From: Bacteroidales bacterium
Lineage (GTDB): Bacteria > Bacteroidota > Bacteroidia > Bacteroidales > WCHB1-69
Direction: 5' to 3'
Assembly: GCA_012518765.1 (NCBI GenBank)
Contig: JAAYRN010000295.1
Span: forward strand, 1-15,201
DNA: 15,201 bases
Part shown: positions 1 through 7,619 of the stretch, in pieces
How positions within the stretch are numbered: the first letter of the stretch is position 1
How the letters are laid out: each line of letters begins with the position of its first letter
Program-made: the position numbers and the translations under genes
The notes under the pieces: model-generated
Told to the model about the DNA's origin: nothing
Database searches by the model: none
What the model saw: the letters and a program-made list of their open reading frames with translations, nothing else

Positions 1-99
1 ATACACTGATAATAAACAGTTTTTACTCATAAATTCCTAATGGTGTCCATTAGAAAATTATGATGACAAAAATAATCAAAAAAAACATGTTAGGCTAAT

Positions 100-130
100 G
101 GACAATTTGGGTTTATTGGTCTGTTTTTTT
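100..130 (+). terminator. Possible weak plus-strand terminator
   Basis: GGACAAT (100-106) can pair with ATT-G-GTCT (115-122) with one bulged base and an 8-base loop, and seven T residues follow at 124-130. If real, it would end a plus-strand transcript entering from the left of the window. The stem is short and bulged, so this is a weak call. Confidence 0.25.
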
Positions 131-308
131 AATTTAATTTTTCAGATAGGTATTTGATTCTCCATTTCAATTTTATTATAAGTTAGTCGCTAAAATTGCA
201 TATACTAACCGTAGGTAAGGAAAGGCTCATTATATGTAAAAATAACGCATATATATACTATATTAACCTAATATATAAATGTTAGATAATTTATATTATG
301 TTAAATAG

Positions 309-322
309 GGTTTTTCGAAACC
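309..322 (-). terminator. Small hairpin 3' of the aldolase gene, possible weak terminator
   Basis: GGTTT-TTCG-AAACC is a perfect 5-bp stem closing a four-base loop (TTCG on plus, CGAA on minus), about 50 nt past the aldolase stop. On the minus strand it is followed only by CTATTT rather than a full T-run. It could be a weak terminator or a 3'-end stabilising hairpin. Confidence 0.3.
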
Positions 323-374
323 TACCCTTATCTATCATTATGTCAAGGATTTTGAAATATTTACAACAAATGGT

Positions 375-1346
375 TTAAACCCTATTGTTGCTACCAAGCA
401 CGTTGATAATTTTGTGGATGTACAATTGTTTTAATTGTTCGCGTGCAGGTCCTAAATATTTTCTGGGATCAAATTCTTGTGGATTTTCGGCTAATACCTT
501 ACGTATGGCTGCTGTCATGGCTAAACGTCCGTCTGAATCGATATTTATTTTACATACAGCAGATTTAGCGGCTCGTCTCAATTGGTCTTCGGGTATTCCT
601 GCCGAATTTTGTATATCTCCCCCGTATTGATTAATAACAGCTACAATGTCTTGTGGTACAGACGATGCTCCATGTAAAACAATGGGAAATCCAGGTATTC
701 GTTTTTCTATTTCTTCAAGAATATCAAATCTCAGCGGTGGAATTTCTTCGCCCGGTTTTACTTTAAATTTAAAAGCTCCGTGTGAAGTACCTATGGAAAT
801 AGCAAGAGAATCTACACCTGTTGATTTTACAAAATCTTCTACTTCCTCTGGACGTGTATATGTGTGGTGTTCAGCCACTACATCGTCTTCAATACCGGCT
901 AATACTCCTAACTCACCTTCGACAGTAACATCGTATTTATGAGCATATTCCACTACTTTTCGTGTGAGTTCTACGTTTTTTTCATAGGGATGATGCGAGC
1001 CATCAATCATTACAGATGAAAAACCTGTTTCTATACATGATTTACACAGCTCAAATGTGTCGCCGTGGTCTAAATGTAAAACGATTGGAATGTTGCATCC
1101 TAATTCTTCTGCGTATTCAACCGCTCCTTTAGCCATGTTTTTCAGTAAGTTAGCATTGGCATATTTGCGAGCTCCGTTTGATACTTGTAATATTACAGGC
1201 GATTTTGTTTCAACACACGCCATAATAATGGCTTGTAGTTGCTCTAAATTATTAAAATTAAAAGCGGGAATGGCATAGTTTTCTGCCATTGCTTTTTTGA
1301 ATATTTCGGTAGAATTTACTAAACCTAATTCTCTGTATGTTAACAT
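375..1346 (-). CDS. fba: Class II fructose-bisphosphate aldolase
   Basis: This is a cytoplasmic, Zn-dependent glycolytic and gluconeogenic enzyme that reversibly splits fructose-1,6-bisphosphate into dihydroxyacetone phosphate and glyceraldehyde-3-phosphate. The 323-residue protein matches the Bacteroides-type class II enzyme (about 330 residues) from end to end. Visible family features are YAIPAFNFNN near residues 24-33, the HLDHGDT metal and catalytic segment at 91-97, VEGELG at 142-147, GTSHG at 186-190 with a metal-binding His, VLHGASS at 223-229, and NIDSD at 268-272 in the phosphate-binding end. The start ATG at 1344-1346 fits the family N-terminus. There is no Shine-Dalgarno; the leader is A/T-rich. 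It has its own promoter candidate in the 79-nt gap behind the LysM gene, so it is probably transcribed alone. No abnormality is visible. Confidence 0.97.
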   Translation of the reverse strand: MLTYRELGLVNSTEIFKKAMAENYAIPAFNFNNLEQLQAIIMACVETKSPVILQVSNGARKYANANLLKNMAKGAVEYAEELGCNIPIVLHLDHGDTFELCKSCIETGFSSVMIDGSHHPYEKNVELTRKVVEYAHKYDVTVEGELGVLAGIEDDVVAEHHTYTRPEEVEDFVKSTGVDSLAISIGTSHGAFKFKVKPGEEIPPLRFDILEEIEKRIPGFPIVLHGASSVPQDIVAVINQYGGDIQNSAGIPEDQLRRAAKSAVCKINIDSDGRLAMTAAIRKVLAENPQEFDPRKYLGPAREQLKQLYIHKIINVLGSNNRV

Positions 1347-1381
1347 GTTCTTATTTTTTTAAAGTTAAACTTTCAATGTTG

Positions 1382-1413
1382 TAAAGATAGATGTTTTTTT
1401 TTGAAAAAGCAAT
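1382..1413 (-). promoter_or_regulatory. Candidate Bacteroidota promoter for fba
   Basis: On the minus strand ATTG (1410-1413) is followed after 20 nt by TATCTTTA (1382-1389), one base off the Bacteroidota -7 consensus TAnnTTTG. The spacing suits the -33/-7 arrangement. It lies about 35 nt before the fba start codon. Confidence 0.5.
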
Positions 1414-1425
1414 GAATCCTTCAAT

Positions 1426-2550
1426 TTAATTTTTACGGATAATTAATCGCTCTCCTATGTATATATTATCGTTTTTTAGTTGATTCCATTTTTTCAAGTC
1501 CGATACCGTTACGTGGTATCTTCGAGCAATATAACCCAAATTATCTCCTTTTTTTACGGTGTAATAAATGATTTCAGACTCTTTTTTTACCAATTCAACT
1601 TCCGCCTTTGCAATGCTATCCAAATACAATTGTGTTGCTTTATACATTTCGTATAAGGTATCTTCTTTAGTGGCAAATAAATCATAGGACTTTAAAGGAA
1701 GATGTATATTACACTCTTTCAGGCAGTCGCATTTTAATAAAATAGGATTTACAGCATAAAAATCATTTTCCGATAACTCTAACTGAGTGTATAAATCCGT
1801 TACATAAATGGCTGCTTTTAGGTAAATTGTTTCTGAATTAATAACTTGATACTCTTTGAGTTTCAATTCATGTTCTTGGTAATAATTGGCAATGTAAGCA
1901 AAGGAAAACGTGAGCGGAATTATATTTTTGTTAAACAAATTGGAGTTTTCATATATATCCCAAATGTTTGTGTGCTTAGCCTGTAGGCGTATTTTAGCAG
2001 TTTCTAATCCCGAAGCTCCATTGGCATAAGCTATTACAACATCCCAAAAGTTACCATAAAGTTGATATAATTCTTGTAAATAATTACATGCTGCGGTTGT
2101 TGACTTGTAAAAATCAAAGCGTTCATCTATTTCATTGGTAACGTTTAGTCCGTATTTTTGTGCTATAAAAATAGACAAAGCCCATGCTCCACTCCTGTGA
2201 TATTCACCTTGATAGCGTATGTCCATTTGTGTTAAGGCTAAGGGTAAATATTGCAAGGATAATGGTAAGTTTCGTTTGCTTAATTCGTTTTCTATAAAAG
2301 AATTATAAAAATTAAAAACAGAAATAACTTTTTCGGTTTTTAGTTTATTTGTTGTTGTGCTTTCTTCAATATAAGGTTTAATTGCAGGGTTGTAATAGAT
2401 TGAAAATAAAGTGTCTATATTTTGCATTCTCAAGCGATAAAGCAATTCGGTACTGCTCGAAAATTGGGCTTTTAGAGATGGTGTTGCAAAACAAGCAATA
2501 AGAATAAATGTTTTTAAATAAATTTGGATTTTAAATTTCACTGTTTGCAT
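1426..2550 (-). CDS. Secreted LysM protein with degenerate lytic-transglycosylase (SLT/MltD-like) domain
   Basis: The 374-residue protein has a signal peptide (residues 1-28, hydrophobic core near 12-22, ending LKA-Q), an SLT/MltD-like domain around residues 75-190, and one C-terminal LysM peptidoglycan-binding domain (about 327-373, starting YYTVKKGDNL). It should act in the periplasm on or near peptidoglycan. The SLT region aligns without gaps to E. coli MltD as I recall it over residues 94-135, but the catalytic Glu of the LPIVES motif is Leu106, the Gln of GIWQ is Ala124, and the PSTG stretch is replaced by IFIA (127-130). The fold markers remain: LP, the GxW pair and YGL, a downstream DERFD..KST segment, and AYANG in place of AYNAG. 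It is therefore probably a non-catalytic binding or scaffold protein. The start codon overlaps the nusB stop (TAATG), so the two genes are translationally coupled. Confidence 0.85.
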   Translation of the reverse strand: MQTVKFKIQIYLKTFILIACFATPSLKAQFSSSTELLYRLRMQNIDTLFSIYYNPAIKPYIEESTTTNKLKTEKVISVFNFYNSFIENELSKRNLPLSLQYLPLALTQMDIRYQGEYHRSGAWALSIFIAQKYGLNVTNEIDERFDFYKSTTAACNYLQELYQLYGNFWDVVIAYANGASGLETAKIRLQAKHTNIWDIYENSNLFNKNIIPLTFSFAYIANYYQEHELKLKEYQVINSETIYLKAAIYVTDLYTQLELSENDFYAVNPILLKCDCLKECNIHLPLKSYDLFATKEDTLYEMYKATQLYLDSIAKAEVELVKKESEIIYYTVKKGDNLGYIARRYHVTVSDLKKWNQLKNDNIYIGERLIIRKN

Positions 2551-3518
2551 TATCCCATCAGTCCGCGACCTTGTTTTTTTATTTTATTATTTTCTTTTAA
2601 CTCGTCTACTATTTTGTCTAATAGTCCATTAATAAAAATTCTACTCTTAGGCGTGCTGTAATATTTCGATATTTCGATGTATTCTTTCATGGTTACACGA
2701 ATGGGAATACTTGGGAAGTTGCAAAGTTCGCAAATTGCCATTTTCAACAATATAAGGTCAATGGTAGCTATGCGATCGGCTTCCCAATTATGCAGTTTTT
2801 GAGTAATAATATCTTCATACTCAAGGTCATTTTTTATTGTTTTCAAAAATAAGTCGCTCATAAACTGCCTATCTTCCGATATTGCTTCATCGTCTATTAT
2901 TTTAAATAAAGGAGGTAAACTTATATCATCTGCTTGTTGTTTTTTGAATGACTTCAATGTGTTGTATACCATAAGAATAACATCATTATAGTCTAACTGC
3001 CAGCTTAGTTTCATTTCACTTAGGTAATGAATCATATCTTCATTGTCCAAGAAAAATTCTTCTATAAGTTTCAATATAAAGGCTTTATCTTTTGCAAAAG
3101 ATTCTTCATCGTCTTGCATATATTGGATATAAACTTGTTGATTGGTTAGCGAATCGTAGAATTTTCGTACAAAAATCATTTCGATGTCGTTCTCCCACCC
3201 TACTCCATATTTTTGTATGTGTTTTTGAAGCGATTGATTATCGCTTATTTTTTTTATAAACTCATTTTCAATAAATTTCATATTAGGCGACAAGTCGTCA
3301 GCTTTGGCAAGAAAGAGGTTTTTTTTGGTTTCAATAACTTGTTCGGCAACAATTGTAAGCGGTGAAAATAAGGCTAAAATCTTAATATACAGGCGATACA
3401 TATCTTCAAATACGTTAATTAGTTTTTTTTCAGACAGTAGAATATCTTTATCTGTAGAAATAAAAAACGTATATAGTGATTGCATCACTTTGATCCTTAT
3501 TGTATTACGACTTACCAT
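2550..3518 (-). CDS. nusB: NusB-family transcription antitermination protein, long Bacteroidota form
   Basis: NusB binds boxA RNA with ribosomal protein S10 (NusE) and supports antitermination and processing of rRNA transcripts. The protein is 322 residues, while the classical protein is about 140. The first NusB helix is at the very N-terminus (RNTIRIKVMQSLYTFF, residues 4-19). The rest of the fold is at 213-310: DRQFMSDLF, then DRIATIDLILLKMAICEL matching E. coli LGQVEKAVLRIALYEL, then KEYIEISKYY and SRIFINGLLDKIVDEL. Roughly 170 residues of helical, charged sequence separate the two parts. This enlarged architecture is usual for Bacteroidota NusB, so it is not a fusion artefact. The C-terminal tail is basic (KIKKQGRG). 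It is the first gene of a two-gene operon with the LysM protein, behind a good promoter candidate at 3540-3572. No Shine-Dalgarno is seen. Confidence 0.9.
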   Translation of the reverse strand: MVSRNTIRIKVMQSLYTFFISTDKDILLSEKKLINVFEDMYRLYIKILALFSPLTIVAEQVIETKKNLFLAKADDLSPNMKFIENEFIKKISDNQSLQKHIQKYGVGWENDIEMIFVRKFYDSLTNQQVYIQYMQDDEESFAKDKAFILKLIEEFFLDNEDMIHYLSEMKLSWQLDYNDVILMVYNTLKSFKKQQADDISLPPLFKIIDDEAISEDRQFMSDLFLKTIKNDLEYEDIITQKLHNWEADRIATIDLILLKMAICELCNFPSIPIRVTMKEYIEISKYYSTPKSRIFINGLLDKIVDELKENNKIKKQGRGLMG

Positions 3519-3539
3519 ATCAAGTTTATTTTATATTTG

Positions 3540-3572
3540 CAAAAGTACTAAAATATTTCAAACTATTACAAT
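3540..3572 (-). promoter_or_regulatory. Candidate promoter of the nusB-LysM operon
   Basis: The minus strand has TACTTTTG at 3540-3547, a perfect TAnnTTTG -7 box, with ATTG at 3569-3572 after a 21-nt spacer. It lies about 20-55 nt before the nusB start. Confidence 0.6.
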
Positions 3573-3623
3573 ATAAATAAATATAAAACATGTAATTGTG
3601 TGGGAAAGTTTGAATTAGGTCTA

Positions 3624-4496
3624 TTAGTTTACTTCCTCTAAGGTGTTTGTTTTAAAGATATAGCGATAGGTTTTAAATCTAAAGGCTGAAAACAATCCGT
3701 ATCCGTCTTTTATGTTGTTATACACCAAGGTAGGTTCAACAAATCCCATAAAATCAATATAATAGTTATAATATATGCTTTTTTCAAACAAATAAGTGGG
3801 TTCATCTATTTGTATAAAGTTAAAAATAAGGGTGTCATCGTTTGAATAAGCGGTGTAAACGCCTTTCATTGTAGCTCCATCTTGGTTTATGTCTGTAAAA
3901 AGATAATCCTGTGTAGAATCTGATAACACGGGAATATACCATATATGACCATCTCCTAATCCTGTTTCTTGGTGTATACTGTATGCACTTATTAGGTAAA
4001 AATTTTTCTCGTTGGGATAGTCTTTCCAAATAAAATTAACTTCAATTTCTCCATATATACTCTCCTTATGTTCTATTTTCATCTGCACATCTCTGTAATA
4101 AGGCACTGTACAAAAGGAAAATATAGTTTTTTTATAGTTGGGCGAATGAGCTCGTATGAAATAGGTTTTTCCTTCTGATATAGAAAATTCACTTTGAGGT
4201 AATGTATAGCGATTTTTGATGGAATTATAGGTTAAATTCATCCAATTAGCATTGTCGCTTGATATTTCTACTGTGGCATTTTTTATAATGCTTACTTCTT
4301 CGGAACTACCGCCTAAAATAGGCTGTGAATTAGTTAAATAAGCGCTTATAGTGTCTAAATCGGGTGATAAACGACAATATAAAACTAATTTTGATTCAAC
4401 GCCTAAATCCTTTAAATCAACATCATCTTCGCAGGAAGATAAAGCAAACAAAAGGATGAAAACAATATATAAATATGTTACAAATGTTGATTTCAT
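3624..4496 (-). CDS. DUF4249-type outer-membrane lipoprotein paired with a TonB-dependent receptor
   Basis: The 290-residue protein has a lipoprotein signal: a hydrophobic stretch at residues 5-20 and the lipobox LSSC with Cys22, followed by acidic residues EDDVD. Mature sequence begins with DLG..SKLVLYCRLSP, goes on to a beta-rich region with an Ig-like feel (KNATVEISSDN, YTLPQSEFSISEGKTYFIRA), and ends with a NIKDGYGLFSAF segment. Together these match the DUF4249 family as I know it. DUF4249 genes regularly follow TonB-dependent receptor genes in Bacteroidota; the partner lipoprotein may help substrate capture or transport, but its biochemical role is not established. Here it lies 12 nt downstream of the receptor, clearly in the same operon. 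No terminator is obvious after it. The substrate cannot be inferred. Confidence 0.8.
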   Translation of the reverse strand: MKSTFVTYLYIVFILLFALSSCEDDVDLKDLGVESKLVLYCRLSPDLDTISAYLTNSQPILGGSSEEVSIIKNATVEISSDNANWMNLTYNSIKNRYTLPQSEFSISEGKTYFIRAHSPNYKKTIFSFCTVPYYRDVQMKIEHKESIYGEIEVNFIWKDYPNEKNFYLISAYSIHQETGLGDGHIWYIPVLSDSTQDYLFTDINQDGATMKGVYTAYSNDDTLIFNFIQIDEPTYLFEKSIYYNYYIDFMGFVEPTLVYNNIKDGYGLFSAFRFKTYRYIFKTNTLEEVN

Positions 4497-4508
4497 GATA
4501 TTATTTTT

Positions 4509-6902
4509 TTAAAATTGAAAGTTATAAGAAAAAGAAGGTATAATCGGGAAAATACAAATCTGTTTTAATTTGGCTTGGTAGCTATTTCCATATTCATCGT
4601 AATCGTATCCAATAAAATAGAAAAATGCATTTTTTTGATTATAAATATTATACACGCTTATTTCAAAAATACTTTTCCATTTAGTATGGTGACGAATAAA
4701 TTGAATGCCTACATCTAAATGATGAAAGGGTTTCATTCTGACATTGTTTCTACTTCCATAACTGTGTATATCAAATAATTTATCAGCATAATACTGATTA
4801 TCAATTCCATATTTAGCAGCCATATAATCGTGTAAAAAATCATTTATAGTCTCTGATGTATAAATAGATTCGGGTAAAGTAATGGCATTTCCGGTGGCAA
4901 ATACCCATGTTAAGGATAGATTCATCCAGTTGTTAGGGCTGTACATCAGCACAATAGACACATCGTGTCGGCGGTCGTAGCGAGCATAAAATTTGTTGCC
5001 AAAATTCAGTTCATCAAATTGTTGCTCTGTCCACGACAAGGTATAGCCTACCCATCCTGTAAATTTACCCGCTGTGCGGCGAACTAAAAACTCCACCCCA
5101 TACGACCAGCCTTGACCTGTGGTTAAACTTTTTTCCCAAGCCAACTCACCCGATGTGGGCATGCTTCCGTCCTCTATATAATCAAAAAATATAAATCCAC
5201 TTCCTTCTTTGTAAGCTATCATTCTATCCATTTTTTTATAATAACCTTCTATAGAGAATGATAAGTCAGGCTTTTTCCAATCATACGCCAATCCCATGGC
5301 TACTTGTTGCGATTGTTGAGGCTTGATGTTGTTGGTAGAAGGTATCCAAAGGTCGGTGGGTAAACCTATGGTTGATGAACTCAATAAATGAATGTTTTGA
5401 TTCATCATTGCATAAGATGTTTTGATGGCAAAATTGGGTAAAATATTATAACTCACAGATAAACGCGGTTCAGGAGAAACATAAGTCTGTCCCCTTACCG
5501 AAAACATTGACAATCTTACACCTGGATTTATTTTTAATATATTTTTAATATTAATATCATCTTCTACATAAACAGCATATTCAAAGCCATGAATTTTAAT
5601 ACCCTGTGATAAGTTATAGTTTGTATCTATATCTTTAAGTATTAAAGCACTGGGTGTAAATTGATGATAGGTAAAAACAGCTCCCATGTAAAAAGTATGG
5701 CTTGGATTTAACACAAAGGTTAAATCGTATTTTAAGCTATGGTCTTGTATACCTGAATGGTAATCTAAAGATGTTTTATATAAATTCATCTTTTCTATCA
5801 TGTAAATTTTCATGGTATAATCGCTGTAAATATAGGATAAATTTGAAAATAACCTATTTGAAAACAAATGATTCCACCTCAAAGACCCTGTTCCATTTTG
5901 CCAAAACAAACCCGCTCTTGAACTATAATCTTTTTCGTAACTTGACATATAAAATTTGTCTCTTCCGAAATAACCGCTGACATAAAGTTTATTTTTATCT
6001 CCAAAATCATAATTTAATTTAGTGTTTAAATCATAGAAATAGTAACCTGTCGAAAAGCCAGGTTGAGATATTTTAATTAAAGGTTGTAGTAACACATCCA
6101 TGTAAGTTCTTCGTGCTGAAACCATAAACGAAGATTTATCTTTTACAATGGGCCCCTCTACCATAGCGTGTGAGGCTATGACACCTATTCCCCCTTCTCC
6201 ATGATATTCGGTTTTGTTTCCTTCCTTCATGTTGATATCGATGATAGAGGAAAGTCTGCCTCCGTAACGAGCAGGAAAACCACCCTTAATTAACTCAACC
6301 GATTTGATTGCATCGCCATTAAACACAGAGAAAAACCCCAATAAGTGATTGGCATTGTATATAGTAGCCTCGTCTAAGATGACCAAATTTTGATCGGGTC
6401 CTCCTCCCCTAACATACATACCGGAAGTGCCTTCGGTGCCAGCTTGCACACCAGGCAATAACATCAGGGTTTTAAACAAATCTTTTTCTCCAAAAAGCAT
6501 AGGTACTTTTTTAACTTCTACCGGGGAAAGTTTAATAGAACTCATTTGAACCGATTCGCTGTTGGTTTTTTCGGCACGTATGGTAACTTCTTTTAAATGA
6601 ATGCCTTGCTCTAATTCTACATTGTAGTTTTGATTAGATATGAACGGCACAACCAAGGTATCGGAAATAAATCCCACATAAGAATAAATAACCGTAATGC
6701 TATCGCGTGCGGGTAGTGTTACCGAATAAAAACCATAACTATTGCTTACTGTGCCTGTTTCATACTCCTTTACATACACACTTACTCCCAACAGAGATTC
6801 CTTACTACCTTTTTCATAAATATACCCGCTGATGGTCTGCCTTTTTTGAGCAAAAATACTTAAAGGAAGAATGAGGATGAAATAAATAAATATATTTTTC
6901 AT
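4509..6902 (-). CDS. TonB-dependent outer-membrane receptor with N-terminal carboxypeptidase-regulatory-like domain
   Basis: The 797-residue outer-membrane active transporter is energised through TonB-ExbBD. Domains in order are: signal peptide (1-18, ending FAQ); a carboxypeptidase-regulatory-like beta domain (about 22-108; QTISGYIYEKGSKESLLGVSVYVKE is split by the motif SNSYGFYSVTLP); a plug domain (about 125-228; LFKTLMLLPGVQ, the MYVRGGGPDQNLVILDEA signature, then ELIKGGFPARYGGRLSSIID); and a C-terminal beta barrel (about 230-797) rich in aromatic, alternating strands and ending in Phe (FSYNFQF), as expected for BAM recognition. There is no extra N-terminal secretin/TonB short domain, so it is not the FecA-like signalling type, and no sigma/anti-sigma pair lies nearby. 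It forms an operon with the DUF4249 lipoprotein. The substrate is unknown. No clear TAnnTTTG promoter was found in the 188 nt upstream. Confidence 0.92.
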   Translation of the reverse strand: MKNIFIYFILILPLSIFAQKRQTISGYIYEKGSKESLLGVSVYVKEYETGTVSNSYGFYSVTLPARDSITVIYSYVGFISDTLVVPFISNQNYNVELEQGIHLKEVTIRAEKTNSESVQMSSIKLSPVEVKKVPMLFGEKDLFKTLMLLPGVQAGTEGTSGMYVRGGGPDQNLVILDEATIYNANHLLGFFSVFNGDAIKSVELIKGGFPARYGGRLSSIIDINMKEGNKTEYHGEGGIGVIASHAMVEGPIVKDKSSFMVSARRTYMDVLLQPLIKISQPGFSTGYYFYDLNTKLNYDFGDKNKLYVSGYFGRDKFYMSSYEKDYSSRAGLFWQNGTGSLRWNHLFSNRLFSNLSYIYSDYTMKIYMIEKMNLYKTSLDYHSGIQDHSLKYDLTFVLNPSHTFYMGAVFTYHQFTPSALILKDIDTNYNLSQGIKIHGFEYAVYVEDDINIKNILKINPGVRLSMFSVRGQTYVSPEPRLSVSYNILPNFAIKTSYAMMNQNIHLLSSSTIGLPTDLWIPSTNNIKPQQSQQVAMGLAYDWKKPDLSFSIEGYYKKMDRMIAYKEGSGFIFFDYIEDGSMPTSGELAWEKSLTTGQGWSYGVEFLVRRTAGKFTGWVGYTLSWTEQQFDELNFGNKFYARYDRRHDVSIVLMYSPNNWMNLSLTWVFATGNAITLPESIYTSETINDFLHDYMAAKYGIDNQYYADKLFDIHSYGSRNNVRMKPFHHLDVGIQFIRHHTKWKSIFEISVYNIYNQKNAFFYFIGYDYDEYGNSYQAKLKQICIFPIIPSFSYNFQF

Positions 6903-7090
6903 ACATGGATTTAATAAAAAGAATATAACGATATTGTATTTTTTTTATTACTTGTTATTCACAGTAAGATTACATAAAATTAAAATAATCTCGATAAATA
7001 TTTAAACTTGTGTGTTTCAATCTTTTTTCTATCATAATAAAAATAAAGTCCATGCGTTTATTGTATAAATCACTCTTAGAATAATTTTAA

Positions 7091-7510
7091 ATGCACTGCT
7101 TAACCGATTACGATGTTAAATTATTAGTAGCTTTTAACGAAAGTTTAAAAGGTCATCGTAAATTTACGGATATATTTATGAATCACGGGTTTCCTGAATT
7201 AGCCGCTTTGTCGGCTGCCATGCATTCCGATACCGATGCCTGGGATTGGTTGCTGAAAAATGGTTATCCAGAATTTGCCGCCCTATGCGATGCTGTTGAT
7301 GGTGAAGAAGGTGCTATACTGTGGTTGAGAAAATATAAAATGGATTTTCTTTCCGTGTTTGCTGCTGCTTGCCGAAAAGAAGACGAAGCTATTAAGTGGT
7401 TTGTTGATAGAGATTTAAGAGTGTTTATACTCATCATACGAACCATACACGACCTCCTACTCTATCAAGCTTGGGATTCATCTGATGTACATAAGATTAG
7501 AAGAAGTTAA
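7091..7510 (+). CDS. Small helical protein made of tandem 25-residue repeats, function unknown
   Basis: I do not recognise a named family. The 139-residue protein is built of four consecutive 25-residue units at 29-53, 54-78, 79-103 and 104-128, each ending in Trp (residues 53, 78, 103, 128). A fifth, weaker unit at 4-28 ends in Ile. Column 1 is Leu or Phe, columns 9-12 are mostly hydrophobic (such as LAAL or FAAL), column 15 is mostly Ala, and column 22 is mostly Ala or aromatic. This spacing suggests a pair of short helices per repeat stacked into a small solenoid, as in HEAT- or ankyrin-like binding proteins. There is no signal peptide, so it should be cytoplasmic. I recall similar unnamed repeat proteins in Bacteroidota genomes. 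It is the first gene of the plus-strand island, 109 nt before the restriction gene, and any functional link to it is unproven. No Shine-Dalgarno or clear promoter is seen. Confidence 0.75.
   Translation: MHCLTDYDVKLLVAFNESLKGHRKFTDIFMNHGFPELAALSAAMHSDTDAWDWLLKNGYPEFAALCDAVDGEEGAILWLRKYKMDFLSVFAAACRKEDEAIKWFVDRDLRVFILIIRTIHDLLLYQAWDSSDVHKIRRS
7100..7474 (+). repeat. Five in-frame 75-bp repeat units encoding 25-residue repeats
   Basis: Units lie at 7100-7174 (degenerate), 7175-7249, 7250-7324, 7325-7399 and 7400-7474 without gaps. They are visible at the protein level (Trp at the last position of units 2-5) but much diverged as DNA, so this is an old duplication series, not a recent slippage array. 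Confidence 0.7.
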
Positions 7511-7552
7511 AGAAAGATTTTCAAAATAATAAAAATAGCATAGAAAAAAGGT

Positions 7553-7599
7553 GTAATTTTGTAGAAGAAAAATTATAAAGAGAAATTGTAACTTTGTAA
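7553..7599 (+). promoter_or_regulatory. Two promoter-like direct repeats before the restriction-modification genes
   Basis: TGTAATTTTGTA (7553-7564) and TGTAACTTTGTA (7588-7599) are 11/12 identical direct repeats, 35 bp apart. Each contains a perfect TAnnTTTG -7 box (7554-7561 and 7589-7596). The second lies 24 nt before the endonuclease start codon. No well-spaced -33 TTTG was found for either, so they may be tandem start sites or operator-like repeats. Confidence 0.45.
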
Positions 7600-7619
7600 T
7601 TTTAATAAAAGATAAAAAT

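Larger units (their letters stand above)
1..374. other. Non-coding AT-rich region downstream of the aldolase gene
   Basis: No convincing gene or structural RNA is visible here. It contains a short perfect inverted repeat CTAATGG-tgt-CCATTAG at 37-53. The right arm of that repeat, extended to 10 bases (44-53), is repeated inverted at 95-104. There is a weak terminator-like structure at 100-130, a run of TA-rich sequence at 245-305, and a small stem with a four-base loop at 309-322. The 10 bases at 304-313 also pair with 377-386 across the aldolase stop codon. In so AT-rich a stretch, several of these could be chance. Confidence 0.6.

Noticed and set aside
263..304. Large AT-rich inverted repeat (TTAAC ... 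GTTAA with an inner AATATATAAAT/ATTTATATT pairing)
   Set aside because: It is almost purely A/T with bulges; such pairings are expected by chance in sequence of this composition.
6903..7090. Promoters for the divergent receptor and repeat-protein genes
   Set aside because: Only imperfect boxes were found (for example TAAACTTG at 7003-7010) with no spaced -33 partner, so no call was made.
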